Positions 34,481 through 43,991 are shown, counted from the stretch's first letter. The stretch: DNA of 64,000 nucleotides from Candidatus Alistipes avicola (GCA_019118565.1 DWYR01000013.1:62001-126000); one strand, 5' to 3'. The notes: generated by a model from the letters alone, not told the origin. Program-made: numbers and translations.

Positions 34481-34513
34481 CAAAAATACGAAAAGCCGAG
34501 CGGCAAATGCAAA
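34481..34513 (-). promoter_or_regulatory. -33/-7 promoter for the hemolysin-III gene
   Basis: On the minus strand TTTG (34510-34513) and TATTTTTG (34481-34488) are separated by 21 bases, the standard Bacteroidota spacing. The -7 box ends 23 bases before the ATG. Confidence 0.7.
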
Positions 34514-34523
34514 CTTGTTTGCA
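34508..34523. promoter_or_regulatory. palindrome overlapping the -33 box (candidate operator)
   Basis: TGCAAAC-TT-GTTTGCA is a perfect 7-bp inverted repeat. It covers the -33 element of the hemolysin-III promoter. The position is typical for a repressor site; no regulator gene is adjacent. Confidence 0.5.
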
Positions 34524-34688
34524 AATTTGTCCGAGGCGCATCCTGTTTTCTGTAAAGATACGAAATTACCGTCTAATCGCGAACCTCGCAAAAACAGATC
34601 CGCACATTCGTACTTTCAGATGTTCCCTTTACCTTATTCATAAAGTCCCGGAGAGCGCTTTTTGCAGGAGATTGTTTCCGATTTGAAC

Positions 34689-34719
34689 TTGGGGGCGAAC
34701 AGTATTTTTCGTATCTTTA
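34689..34719 (+). promoter_or_regulatory. -33/-7 promoter for the RSH gene
   Basis: TTG (34689-34691) and TATCTTTA (34712-34719, one mismatch to TAnnTTTG) are 20 bases apart. The -7 box ends 15 bases before the ATG. Confidence 0.55.
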
Positions 34720-34734
34720 CATAAAAGAGAGATT

Positions 34735-36939
34735 ATGAACCTTACCCGCTATACCAAATTACGCGACGAAATCCGCCGCACATTGACACCCGAAGAGGCA
34801 ACCCTGGCCGACCGGGCATTGGAATACGCCGCTGCGCACATGGAATCACAACTGCGCCACAACGGTACACCGATGCTGGACCATGGAGTCGGCGTAGCCC
34901 GCATTGTCCTGACAGAGATCGGTCTGGGGTGCGACTCCGTGATTGCCGCCATCCTGCACGACGTAGTTCGCATCGCCGACCGGGAAGACAAAGAGGATCC
35001 GGAGGCTTTCATACAACTTACCGAGGAGATCCGCGAACAGTTCGGCAAGGAGGTGCTCGGCATGACCATCAGTCTGAGCCACATATCGGACATCAAACTG
35101 AAGGTCTCCCGGGATCAGGCCGAAAACTTCCGGGACCTGATCGTCTCCTATTCGGAGGACCCGCGTGTCATTCTGATCAAATTGGCCGACCGTCTCGAAG
35201 TGATGCGCAACCTCGAGATGTTCCCGCACGAGAAGTGGCGCAAAAAGAGCTGGGAGAGTCTCAACCTCTATGCACAGATAGCCCACAAGCTGGGACTGTA
35301 CAACATCAAGAGCGAATTGGAAGACCTCGCGTTACGCTACCTCGAACCGAACGACTACAAACATATCTGCGACAAGCTGGCCGAAACCGAGAGCGAGCGT
35401 CAGGCCTTCATTTTCCGCTTCCTGGAACCGATCACCCAGCGGCTCGACAAGGCGGGGCTGCACTACCACGTCAAGAGCCGCACCAAGTCGATCTTCTCGA
35501 TCTGGAACAAGATGCGCAAGCAGCAGGTCCCGTTCGAGGGAGTTTACGACATCTTCGCCATCCGGATCATTCTGGACTGCCCGCCCGAAGAGGAGAAACA
35601 GCAGTGCTGGATGGTCTATTCGATCGTAACCGACTTCTACACCCCCAACCCGGAGCGGATGCGCGACTGGATCTCCATCCCCAAATCGAACGGCTACGAG
35701 TCGCTGCATACGACCGTCGCCACCAAAGAGGGACGCTGGGTCGAGATCCAGATCCGTACCGAACGTATGGATGCCGTCGCCGAGCGGGGTATCGCCGCAC
35801 ACTGGCGCTACAAGGGTGTCAGCCAGGGTTCGGCCGGAAGCGAGATGTGGATGCAGCAGCTCCGCGCCCTGATGGAGGAGAAGAAACAGCCTCTGGCCCA
35901 CAGTTTCGACGCAACGCCCGCCTCCGGTGAGATCTTCGTCTTCACACCAGGCGGCGACCTGCGCAAGCTCCCGAAGGGTGCTACCCTGCTGGATTTCGCA
36001 TTCGATATCCATACCAACCTGGGCTCCACCTGCTCGGGTGGAAAGATCAACAACCGCTCGGCCGGTCTGCGCGACGTGCTGCACAACGGCGATATCGTCG
36101 AGGTACAGACCCAGAAAAACCAAAAGCCGAAAGCCGACTGGCTTTCGTTCGTCGTAACGACCAAAGCCCGCAGCCGTATCAAGGCAGCCCTGCGTGAGGA
36201 GCAGACCAAAAACGCCCGCCTGGGACGCGAGGAGCTGGAGCGCAAACTCAAAAACTGGAAGCTCTCGCTGACCATCGACGAGAGCGTCGCGATCCTCTGC
36301 AAGCACTTCAAATTCCGCACCGGAACAGAACTCTACGCCGCCATCGCCACTGAGAAGATCGATTTCATCCAGATCAAGGATCTGTTGAACGCCTATATCT
36401 CAGGGGTTGCGGACGATGCCCGCAAAGCGGCTGCTATCGAGCTGGAAAAAAAGCGCGAAACAGAGAAGGTCCCGGTGGCCAGTTCTTCGGATGCCCTGAT
36501 CATTGACGACAAGATCGGCCGTATCCAGTACAAACTGGCCAAATGCTGTAACCCGATCCGGGGCGATGAAGTCTTTGGATTCGTCACCGTAGCGGCCGGC
36601 ATCACCATCCACCGCACCGACTGTCCCAACGCCCAACGGCTCAAGGCAACCTACCCCTATCGGGTACTGGAGGCACACTGGCGCAAAGAGGCTCAGGGAG
36701 CCTTCCGGGTATCGATCCGGATCGTCGCCAACGACACGACCGGCATCATCAACAGCATCGTCGAGGTGATCAACCGCGACCTGAAATTGAGCATCCGCTC
36801 GATGAACATGACACCGGGCGCAGGAACCATTTCGGGCGTAATCCACGTCGAGGTGCCGGGAACGAACATGGTCGATATGTTGATCCACTCGATCCTGCGC
36901 ATCAAAGGGGTACAGAAAGCCTACCGCGTCAACAACTGA
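34735..36939 (+). CDS. RelA/SpoT homolog, (p)ppGpp synthetase with degraded hydrolase site
   Basis: A 734-residue long RSH protein controlling the stringent response. The N-terminal HD domain has H50 ('MLDHGVGVARI') and H75-D76, but then reads VVRI, so the ED of the usual HDxxED is R79-I80. The usual ADRxHNMR is 'ADRLEVMR' (151-158), with the His and Asn lost. The synthetase domain is well preserved ('RTKSIFSIWNKM', 'YDIFAIRII', 'SIPKSNGYESLHTTV', 'EIQIRTERMDAVAERG'). TGS ('GEIFVFTPGGDLRKLPKG'), a Cys-containing region ('KLAKCCNPI') and an ACT domain follow. It should mainly make (p)ppGpp. Another enzyme is then needed for breakdown. Confidence 0.95.
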   Translation: MNLTRYTKLRDEIRRTLTPEEATLADRALEYAAAHMESQLRHNGTPMLDHGVGVARIVLTEIGLGCDSVIAAILHDVVRIADREDKEDPEAFIQLTEEIREQFGKEVLGMTISLSHISDIKLKVSRDQAENFRDLIVSYSEDPRVILIKLADRLEVMRNLEMFPHEKWRKKSWESLNLYAQIAHKLGLYNIKSELEDLALRYLEPNDYKHICDKLAETESERQAFIFRFLEPITQRLDKAGLHYHVKSRTKSIFSIWNKMRKQQVPFEGVYDIFAIRIILDCPPEEEKQQCWMVYSIVTDFYTPNPERMRDWISIPKSNGYESLHTTVATKEGRWVEIQIRTERMDAVAERGIAAHWRYKGVSQGSAGSEMWMQQLRALMEEKKQPLAHSFDATPASGEIFVFTPGGDLRKLPKGATLLDFAFDIHTNLGSTCSGGKINNRSAGLRDVLHNGDIVEVQTQKNQKPKADWLSFVVTTKARSRIKAALREEQTKNARLGREELERKLKNWKLSLTIDESVAILCKHFKFRTGTELYAAIATEKIDFIQIKDLLNAYISGVADDARKAAAIELEKKRETEKVPVASSSDALIIDDKIGRIQYKLAKCCNPIRGDEVFGFVTVAAGITIHRTDCPNAQRLKATYPYRVLEAHWRKEAQGAFRVSIRIVANDTTGIINSIVEVINRDLKLSIRSMNMTPGAGTISGVIHVEVPGTNMVDMLIHSILRIKGVQKAYRVNN

Positions 36940-36994
36940 CGCGGCTCATTCCGACCGTACCGTCGTAAAGATTTCGGGGTAAATGTCGATCCGT

Positions 36995-38365
36995 TTACTT
37001 CCTGACCGTTGCGCCCTCGGCCGAAACGGGACGCGACCCGAGCAGCGCATAATAGAGGATATAGAGCAGCCCGGCGAAAACGACCCAATAGCTGGTCGTA
37101 TAACCGAAGAGATCTGCCACATAGCCCTGCAGCGAGGGGAGGATTCCGCCGCCGCAGACCATCGTCATGAAGATGCCGGAGGCGAGGGCCGTACAGTCGC
37201 CCAGACCGGCGACCGACAGATTGAAGATGCCGCCCCACATGACCGAGGTGCAGAGGCCGCAGAGGGTCAGCAGGAGAATCGTTACGGGAATCCGGCTACC
37301 GCCCATCCATTCGGGGAGTCCGATACTCCAGGTCGAGGGGAACACAATCGCCCCGCCCACCAGCAGCAGGGCCAGTACGGCCGCTCCGGAGAGCATCGCT
37401 CGGCTCGACACCCGGCCGCCGATCACCCCGCCGACGAGTCGTCCCACCAACATCAGGAACCAGTAGAATCCCACAAGCGTTCCGGCCAGTCCGGCCGGCA
37501 GCCCCAATCCGGCGCTCTCCTCACCCGACACGATACGGCTGGCTTTTGAGATCATTTCGGGCGTCACGGACTCCTCATCCGAGACTCCCTGTCCGACCAA
37601 TTCGTTGGCCTGCAGTTCGGTATAGGAGGTCATATAGAGGTTGGCCGTACTCGGAATTCCGACTTCGACACCTACGTAGATAAAGATTGCCACGATACCC
37701 AGCACAAAGTGGCGATAGGAGAATGGACCGCGCTTCTGCGCCGGTCTGGAGGCCGACACCTCCATCTGTGGTTCCGGAATCCGGACAAACCACAGCACGA
37801 CGAAAACCACCAGGAAGACACCCAGTGCCAGCAGGAAGACCGGGGTCGCCCGTTCGAGCGTACGCCCCGCCTCGGCGCCCATCAGGTAGCCGACCAGCAT
37901 CGGTGCCAGCGTGCCGCCGACCGAGTTGAAGACTCCGCCGAACTGGATCAACTGGTTACCGCGCCGACCGCCGCCACCCAACGTATTGAGCATCGGGTTG
38001 ACCACCGTATTGAGCATGCAGAGCGAGAAGCCGCAAACAAAAGCACCGGTCAGATAGAGACCGAAGCTGCCCACGCGGGCCGAAAGGAACTGGATAGCGA
38101 TACCCGCCATGCCGACCGCGATGGCCACGAGAGCCGTCCGCTTGTAACCGATGCGGCGCAACAGCATACCGGCCGGAATGCCCATGAAGGCATAAGCGAT
38201 GAAGTTGGCGAAAAATCCCAGTTGCGACTCAAAGACCGAGGCATCGAACTGGCGGGCGATAATCACTCCGATCGGACTGGGAAGCCCCGTAACAAAGGCG
38301 ATCGAAAAGAAGAGCGCGAACATCATCGCGACGGGCAACGCATAACGGTTCTGCTTGGATTCCAT
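36995..38365 (-). CDS. MFS sugar transporter, FHS family
   Basis: A 456-residue permease with about twelve spans. It resembles the fucose/glucose/galactose:H+ symporter (FHS) group: 'FFANFIAYAFMGIPAGMLLRR' in the first half and 'TLCGLCTSVMWGGIFNLSVAGLG' in the second, plus 'GGGILPSLQGYVAD'. The substrate sugar cannot be deduced. It is followed by the polyprenyl synthase on the same strand in reverse order (transcribed after it), with 36 bases between. It converges with the RSH gene; no hairpin is obvious in the 55-base gap. Confidence 0.9.
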   Translation of the reverse strand: MESKQNRYALPVAMMFALFFSIAFVTGLPSPIGVIIARQFDASVFESQLGFFANFIAYAFMGIPAGMLLRRIGYKRTALVAIAVGMAGIAIQFLSARVGSFGLYLTGAFVCGFSLCMLNTVVNPMLNTLGGGGRRGNQLIQFGGVFNSVGGTLAPMLVGYLMGAEAGRTLERATPVFLLALGVFLVVFVVLWFVRIPEPQMEVSASRPAQKRGPFSYRHFVLGIVAIFIYVGVEVGIPSTANLYMTSYTELQANELVGQGVSDEESVTPEMISKASRIVSGEESAGLGLPAGLAGTLVGFYWFLMLVGRLVGGVIGGRVSSRAMLSGAAVLALLLVGGAIVFPSTWSIGLPEWMGGSRIPVTILLLTLCGLCTSVMWGGIFNLSVAGLGDCTALASGIFMTMVCGGGILPSLQGYVADLFGYTTSYWVVFAGLLYILYYALLGSRPVSAEGATVRK

Positions 38366-38401
38366 GGCGAAGAAGAGATAACGGATTCTGTTTCTGTGAG
38401 A

Positions 38402-39391
38402 TTAACGGTCCCGTTCGCCGATATAGACGCACAGGTTTGCCAGCGCATCCCGGTAAGGTGAGGGTTCGTATTCGGAGAGCACGGCCATCGCCCGCTGCAG
38501 GTAGAACTGCATCGTCTCGGCCGCCTTGCGCAGACCACCCAGATTCTCGACCGTATGTTGCAGGTAATCGACCGAGTCCTCATCCTCATGGCAGCGCTTC
38601 AGACGCTCCATCAACTCCTTGCGACGCTCGTCATCGACCTCTTCGAGGGCCGCGATGAGCGGCAGGGTCATCTTGTGTTCGCGCAGGTCGTTGTTTGCAG
38701 GTTTCCCGGTCTGGGCCGTACGCGTATAGTCGAGAATATCGTCCTGGATCTGAAATGCCATGCCGACCGATTCGCCGAAGCGGCGCATCAACGACACCTT
38801 TTCGCGCGGCGCCCCGACAGCCAACGCGCCGACCGAAGCACTGACCCCGATCAGGCAGGCCGTCTTCTTGTAGATAACATCGAGATAGGATGCCCGGCTC
38901 ATATCCTGCCGGTCGGCCGTCTCACTCTGCAGGATCTCCCCCTCGCAAAGGGTTGCCATCGCGCTGCAAATATGTGTCACCAGATCGAACTGGCCGCTCG
39001 AAAGGCCGATTCCCATGTTTTTGGCCAGAATATAGTCACCCAGGATCACCGCCTTGTGCGACTGCCAGCGGGCATTGACCGAAGCCTTTCCCCGCCGCAT
39101 ATCCGATTCGTCAATCACATCGTCGTGGATCAGCGAGGCCATGTGCACCATCTCGACCAGCATGGCAGCCAGCGAGACACGCAGCCCGCCGGGACGATGT
39201 TCTCCGGTCGTGTTGAGCGCGGCGGACAACATGACCGTCATCGGACGGATCCCCTTGCCCCGCGACGAAAGCGCATAGTCGAGCATCTGCGAAAGCAGCC
39301 CCCCGTTGGCGGTGAATTTTTGACGGATAAAGGTTTCGTAAGCCTCCAGATCTGCCTCAACCGGCTTGCGGATCATATCGAGTGTTACCAT
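38402..39391 (-). CDS. trans-polyprenyl diphosphate synthase (IspB-like)
   Basis: A 329-residue head-to-tail prenyltransferase. The first aspartate-rich motif is 'IHDDVIDESDMRRG' and the second 'QIQDDILDYT'; 'SRGKGIRPMTVML' is the N-terminal binding region. Family members make the side chain of quinones (octaprenyl or similar). The frame is open further upstream to 39556, but the -7 box at 39414-39421 (minus) lies inside that part, so the start is the ATG at 39391. The downstream gene on this strand is the FHS transporter. Confidence 0.93.
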   Translation of the reverse strand: MVTLDMIRKPVEADLEAYETFIRQKFTANGGLLSQMLDYALSSRGKGIRPMTVMLSAALNTTGEHRPGGLRVSLAAMLVEMVHMASLIHDDVIDESDMRRGKASVNARWQSHKAVILGDYILAKNMGIGLSSGQFDLVTHICSAMATLCEGEILQSETADRQDMSRASYLDVIYKKTACLIGVSASVGALAVGAPREKVSLMRRFGESVGMAFQIQDDILDYTRTAQTGKPANNDLREHKMTLPLIAALEEVDDERRKELMERLKRCHEDEDSVDYLQHTVENLGGLRKAAETMQFYLQRAMAVLSEYEPSPYRDALANLCVYIGERDR

Positions 39392-39413
39392 AGACGGAAT
39401 CTGTTTTATGCGG

Positions 39414-39421
39414 CAAAGGTA
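39414..39421 (-). promoter_or_regulatory. -7 promoter box for the polyprenyl synthase
   Basis: The minus strand reads TACCTTTG, an exact TAnnTTTG match, 22 bases before the ATG at 39391. It rules out longer N-termini. Confidence 0.6.
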
Positions 39422-39464
39422 GTTATTTTTCGCGGAGTCGGGGCGGGAACTCAATGTTTTTTCG

Positions 39465-39472
39465 TATCTTTG
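39465..39472 (+). promoter_or_regulatory. -7 promoter box TATCTTTG for the yfhO operon
   Basis: An exact TAnnTTTG match, 89 bases before the yfhO-like ATG. The leader carries two inverted repeats, the last at 39541-39556. Confidence 0.6.
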
Positions 39473-39540
39473 GCAGTTGTTTCCCCTTGTGGGGAACCCG
39501 TCCGAAAACCGGCTGTCCCTTATCCGGAACGGGCGGATCC

Positions 39541-39556
39541 TTGTTTTGAAAAACAA
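39541..39556 (+). other. perfect inverted repeat just before the yfhO start
   Basis: TTGTTTT and AAAACAA flank a two-base centre, ending five bases before the ATG. It could affect initiation. An imperfect CCCGT-CCG / CGGAACGGG stem lies upstream at about 39498-39533. Confidence 0.4.
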
Positions 39557-39561
39557 CCGAA

Positions 39562-42048
39562 ATGAGCCGTTTCAAAGAGATTCTGCCCCGATGGCTGCCC
39601 TACTGCGCGGCCCTGCTGCTCTTCTTCATCGTCAGTGCCCTCTATTTCGCCCCGCAGTTTCAGGGGGAGGAGCTTCCGCAGCACGACGTACAGCAATACC
39701 AGGGAATGTCCAAGGAGATCTGGGACAACCGTGCCCAGACAGGTGAAGACCCCCAATGGGCCGGCCGCATGTTCGGCGGTATGCCCGCCTATCTGATCAA
39801 CGTCGCCTACCCGGCCCAGCTGGTCAAAAACACCGTCGGACAGGTAGTTCGCCTGCTCGATACGCCGGCCGCCTTCGTATTCTTCGCCATGGTTTCGATG
39901 TGGCTCATGCTGCTCATCGTCGGAGTAAATCCCTGGGTGGGAATCGTTCCTGCACTCATGTACGGCCTGTCAACCTACTTTTTCCTGATCATCGGCGCGG
40001 GACACATCACCAAGATGTGGGCGCTGGTCTATGCCCCACTGATGATGGGCGGTGCATGGCTGACCCTGCGTGGGAACATGTGGATCGGAGGCGCACTGAC
40101 AGCCCTGTTCGCCTCGCTCGAAATCGGAGCCAACCACCCGCAGATCACCTACTACTTCCTGCTGGCCATGGCCGCCCTGTGGGTCAGCGAGGGTATTCAG
40201 GCCTTCCGTAAAAAATACCTTCCGTCATTCGCCAAACGCACGGCGGTGCTGATCGCAGCGGGAATCCTTGCCGTCGGTTCGAACTTCTCACCGCTCTGGT
40301 ACACGCTGCAACACTCCAAACAGACCATGCGAGGCGGATCGGAACTGACCGAAAGTGAAGAGAGCAGCGATAACGGTCTGGCACTCGAATACGCTACGGC
40401 ATGGAGCTACGGCCGTGCCGAGAGCTGGAACATGCTGATCCCCGACTTCATGGGCGGCGATTCGGGCCGTACGTTCGAGCGCGACGGCGAAGTGGCACGG
40501 GCACTCCGCCCCTACGGCCTTTCGGATCTGGCTCAGCAACTCCCCGCCTACTGGGGTGAACAACCCTACACGGCCGGGCCGACCTATCTGGGTGCGGCCG
40601 CCATCTTCCTTGCCGTCCTGGGACTCCTGCTGGCCTCGGGGCGCAACAAGTGGTGGATCGTCGCCGTCAGCCTGCTCGCCCTGTTGCTGGCCTGGGGCCA
40701 CAACTTCATGGGATTCACTGAATTCATGTTCAAATACCTGCCCGGATACAACAAGTTCCGCACCGTCTCGATGATCCTCGTGGTGATCGAATGGACGGTT
40801 CCGCTGCTGGCGGCACTCGCCCTGATGCCCCTGTGGCGCGGGGAGATCCCGCGGCAGAAACTGCTCAAGGCACTCGCCTGGGCCGGCGGCGTCACGGGCG
40901 GCATCTGCCTGCTCTTCGCCCTTGTCGGAGGCACTCTCTTCGGATTCGGCCGCACGGAGAGCAACGAACTGATGAGCTGGCAATACTACCAGATGTTCCA
41001 GGCTGCCGGCATGGAGGATGCCATTGCACAAGGTGTTCCGGAGGAGTTGGGCGAGGTGACTGCCGACGCAATGGCGGTCGACCGTGCCGCCATCATGCGT
41101 GCCGACGCATGGCGCTCGCTGTTGATGATTGCACTGGCTGCGGGCAGCGTACTTCTCTTTGCCCTCGGTCGCCTCAAACGGGGTGGACTTGTCGCGGCAC
41201 TGACCGTCATCGTGCTGATCGACCTGATTCCGGTCAACCTGCGCTACCTGCCCCAGAGCCGTTTCGTCACGGGACGTCAGAACAAAATCGTGCAGACCGA
41301 GGCCGACCGCGCCATCCTGCGCGACCCGGAGCTCGGATTCCGCGTCCTGAACCTGACCGTCAGCCCCTTCAACGACGCGACAACCTCTTATTTCCACCGC
41401 TCAGTGGGCGGTTATCACGGTGCCAAGCTGGCCCGCTACCAGGATCTGATTGAACGTTACCTCTCCTCGATGGACGAAGGGGTACTCGACATGCTCAACA
41501 CGCGCTACGTCATCCAATACGACCAGACCAACGGACAGCCGACCGCCTACCTGCGACAGACAGCCAACGGTGCGGCCTGGTTCGTGGACGGGATCGTGGA
41601 TGTCTCCACCCCCCACGAGGAGATCGACGCGCTCGGCTACACCGACCTCAAAACGACGGCCGTCATCAACACCGACGAGTTCGGGAACACCCTCCCAACG
41701 GCCGGAGGAAAAGGCGAGATACGCCTGACGGAGTACCGTCCCAACTACCTCAAATACCAATACACGGCCGGCGCTCCGGCTCTGGCCGTCTTCTCGGAAA
41801 TCTACTTCAATGACGGATGGGAAGCCTTTATCGACGGCAAGGAGGCCCACTACTTGCGGGCCGACTATGTGCTGCGCGCCATGGAGCTGCCTGCCGGCAC
41901 CCATACGGTCGAATGGCGTTTCCGGGCCCCGCACTGGACCCTCATCGAAGGGATCACACTCGTTTCATCGTTGGCAATCCTCGGCGGATTGCTCGTAACC
42001 GTTATACTCGTTCTACGCCATGAAAGACGACAAAAGACTCAAGCGTAA
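39562..42048 (+). CDS. YfhO family membrane protein
   Basis: An 828-residue protein with about a dozen membrane spans in the first 550 residues and an extracytoplasmic C-terminal domain of about 200 residues, closed by one more span. 'QHDVQQYQGMSKEIWD' after the first span and 'YGLSTYFFLIIGAGHITKMW' are typical of YfhO proteins in Bacteroidota. The family resembles GT-C glycosyltransferases; a sugar-transfer role in the envelope is likely but not shown. The last 29 bases overlap the start of ftsX, so the two are co-translated. Confidence 0.88.
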   Translation: MSRFKEILPRWLPYCAALLLFFIVSALYFAPQFQGEELPQHDVQQYQGMSKEIWDNRAQTGEDPQWAGRMFGGMPAYLINVAYPAQLVKNTVGQVVRLLDTPAAFVFFAMVSMWLMLLIVGVNPWVGIVPALMYGLSTYFFLIIGAGHITKMWALVYAPLMMGGAWLTLRGNMWIGGALTALFASLEIGANHPQITYYFLLAMAALWVSEGIQAFRKKYLPSFAKRTAVLIAAGILAVGSNFSPLWYTLQHSKQTMRGGSELTESEESSDNGLALEYATAWSYGRAESWNMLIPDFMGGDSGRTFERDGEVARALRPYGLSDLAQQLPAYWGEQPYTAGPTYLGAAAIFLAVLGLLLASGRNKWWIVAVSLLALLLAWGHNFMGFTEFMFKYLPGYNKFRTVSMILVVIEWTVPLLAALALMPLWRGEIPRQKLLKALAWAGGVTGGICLLFALVGGTLFGFGRTESNELMSWQYYQMFQAAGMEDAIAQGVPEELGEVTADAMAVDRAAIMRADAWRSLLMIALAAGSVLLFALGRLKRGGLVAALTVIVLIDLIPVNLRYLPQSRFVTGRQNKIVQTEADRAILRDPELGFRVLNLTVSPFNDATTSYFHRSVGGYHGAKLARYQDLIERYLSSMDEGVLDMLNTRYVIQYDQTNGQPTAYLRQTANGAAWFVDGIVDVSTPHEEIDALGYTDLKTTAVINTDEFGNTLPTAGGKGEIRLTEYRPNYLKYQYTAGAPALAVFSEIYFNDGWEAFIDGKEAHYLRADYVLRAMELPAGTHTVEWRFRAPHWTLIEGITLVSSLAILGGLLVTVILVLRHERRQKTQA

Positions 42049-42901
42049 GGTACGCAACTCGTACATCGTATCGAACATCAGCATTGCGCTGGTACTCTTC
42101 CTGCTCGGATCGGTGGGATACCTGCTGACGGCCGCCATGCAGATGGCCCGCACGCTCCAGGAGAGCGTCTCGGTTACCGTCGAACTCCGCAACGGCCTGA
42201 GCGAGGAGCAGAAGGGCAAACTCCACGATCAGTTCACCGAAAACGAACTGGTCAAACAGGTTGTCTACAGTTCGAAGGAGGAGAAGCTCGAAGATCAGGA
42301 CTTCCGGGAGATGTTCCAAGAGGAGTTCGATCTGATCCTCGAAGAGAACCCGCTGCTCGATTCGTTCGAACTCACCCTGACGGCCGAGGCATCGGATCCC
42401 GAACAGCTCGAGGCTTTCGTCTCGAAGATCGGCAAGCTGGATGGCGTGGACAGAGTCTCCTACCCGATCCAGACGATCGAACGCCTGCACAAGACGATCT
42501 CGAAGATCCGGCTCGTACTGTTGCTCTTCGGCGGTGCGCTGCTGGTCATCTCGCTGATCCTGCTCAACAACACGATCCGACTGGCAATCTTCTCGAAGCG
42601 CTACCTGATCAACACGATGAAACTCGTCGGGGCGACCAAATGGTTCATCATGAAACCTTTTCTCGCAAGCAGCATCGGACAGGGTATCGTAGCCGGCATC
42701 ATCGCCTCGCTGCTCTTCCTGGGAGCCGTATACGGCCTGAACGAGGCTGTACCGGAGCTGATGCCCCTGACTGCCGCCACGAAAGTGGCCGTCATCATGG
42801 GATGCATGACCCTGGGCGGCATCATTATCTCGCTCTGCTTCACCTGGTTCGCCGTCAACAAATTCGTCAATATGAAATCCAACAAGATCTACCTTTACTA
42901 A
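42020..42901 (+). CDS. ftsX: cell division protein FtsX
   Basis: A 293-residue permease-like protein with four predicted spans. The first is near residues 15-37 ('SNISIALVLFLLGSVGYLL'), followed by an extracytoplasmic domain ('VSVTVELRNGLSEEQKG') and three C-terminal spans ('KIRLVLLLFGGALLVISLIL'). FtsX works with the ATPase FtsE to control cell-wall hydrolases at division. ftsE is not in this window. It overlaps yfhO by 29 bases and precedes a DUF3098 gene by ten. Confidence 0.93.
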   Translation: MKDDKRLKRKVRNSYIVSNISIALVLFLLGSVGYLLTAAMQMARTLQESVSVTVELRNGLSEEQKGKLHDQFTENELVKQVVYSSKEEKLEDQDFREMFQEEFDLILEENPLLDSFELTLTAEASDPEQLEAFVSKIGKLDGVDRVSYPIQTIERLHKTISKIRLVLLLFGGALLVISLILLNNTIRLAIFSKRYLINTMKLVGATKWFIMKPFLASSIGQGIVAGIIASLLFLGAVYGLNEAVPELMPLTAATKVAVIMGCMTLGGIIISLCFTWFAVNKFVNMKSNKIYLY

Positions 42902-42911
42902 TCCTGCAACC

Positions 42912-43160
42912 ATGAAAAAACTTAAAGAAATAAAGGATGGCAACGATGCAAAGATGCCCCTGACCCTGAAAAACTACCTGCTCATCGTCGCCGGACTGCT
43001 GGTCATCATCCTGGGATTCATTCTCATGGCAGGCGGCGGCAGCGACTCGCCCTCGGAGTTCAACTACGCCATGTTCTCATGGCGCCGCATCACGCTCGCC
43101 CCGCTGCTCGTGATCGGCGGCTTCGCCTTCGAGATCTACGCCATCATGAAACGTTTTTAA
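42912..43160 (+). CDS. DUF3098 family small membrane protein
   Basis: An 82-residue protein with two spans, about 24-45 ('YLLIVAGLLVIILGFILMAGG') and 57-79 ('ITLAPLLVIGGFAFEIYAIM'). DUF3098 proteins of Bacteroidota sit between ftsX and uppP, as here. A role near FtsX or lipid-carrier recycling is implied by position only. Ten bases after ftsX and 12 before uppP. Confidence 0.88.
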   Translation: MKKLKEIKDGNDAKMPLTLKNYLLIVAGLLVIILGFILMAGGGSDSPSEFNYAMFSWRRITLAPLLVIGGFAFEIYAIMKRF

Positions 43161-43172
43161 TTCCACCAACCG

Positions 43173-43985
43173 ATGGAGACCATACACGCCATTATCCTGG
43201 GTATCGTCCAGGGATTAACCGAATTTCTGCCCGTATCGAGCAGCGGCCACCTGCAACTGGCCAAGGAGCTGCTCGGAGTTGACCCCACGGTCGGAGGTCT
43301 CACTTTCGACCTCACGCTGCACGCCGCTACGGTACTCAGTACGTTCGTAGTACTCTGGAGCGAGATCAAACGGCTGATCATCGGACTCTTCTCGCGCCGA
43401 TTCAACGAACAACAGGCCTACATTCTGAAGATCATTCTCTCGATGGTCCCGGTCGTCATCGTCGGCTTCACGCTTGAATCCAAACTGGAGATGCTCGTCG
43501 AGGATCTGCCCAACCATCGGATCCTGCTCGTAGTCGGCTCGATGCTGCTGCTGACCGCCCTGCTCCTCTACTTCGCCTACCGCGCCAAACCGCGACGCAA
43601 GGAGACGATCTCCTACCGCGACGCCTTCGTAATCGGTATCGCGCAGGCGGTAGCCACACTACCTGGCCTTTCGCGCTCCGGCACAACGATCGCCACCGGT
43701 CTGATCCTGGGCAACAACAAGGAGAGCGTAGCAAAATTCTCCTTTCTCATGGTGCTCGCCCCGATTCTGGGCAAGACGCTCCTCGACCTGATGAGTGGCG
43801 AATTCTCGGCCCAGGCAGTCGGTGCCGCTCCGATGCTGGCCGGATTCCTGGCCGCCTTTATCGTCGGATGTCTGGCCTGCAAATTCATGATCGGCATTGT
43901 CAAACGAGGCAAACTCAGCTGGTTCGCCCTCTACTGCGCCATCGTCGGCCTGCTCTCGATCGTCTCCTATTTCGTGATCCAATAG
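43173..43985 (+). CDS. uppP: undecaprenyl-diphosphatase
   Basis: A 270-residue BacA-type membrane enzyme that dephosphorylates C55-PP to recycle the lipid carrier. Motifs are 'TEFLPVSSSGHLQLAKE' and 'LPGLSRSGTTIATGL'. About eight spans. It complements uppS at 23961. The gene lies 12 bases after DUF3098 and 6 before truB, in the middle of the operon. Confidence 0.96.
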   Translation: METIHAIILGIVQGLTEFLPVSSSGHLQLAKELLGVDPTVGGLTFDLTLHAATVLSTFVVLWSEIKRLIIGLFSRRFNEQQAYILKIILSMVPVVIVGFTLESKLEMLVEDLPNHRILLVVGSMLLLTALLLYFAYRAKPRRKETISYRDAFVIGIAQAVATLPGLSRSGTTIATGLILGNNKESVAKFSFLMVLAPILGKTLLDLMSGEFSAQAVGAAPMLAGFLAAFIVGCLACKFMIGIVKRGKLSWFALYCAIVGLLSIVSYFVIQ

Positions 43986-43991
43986 TCATTC

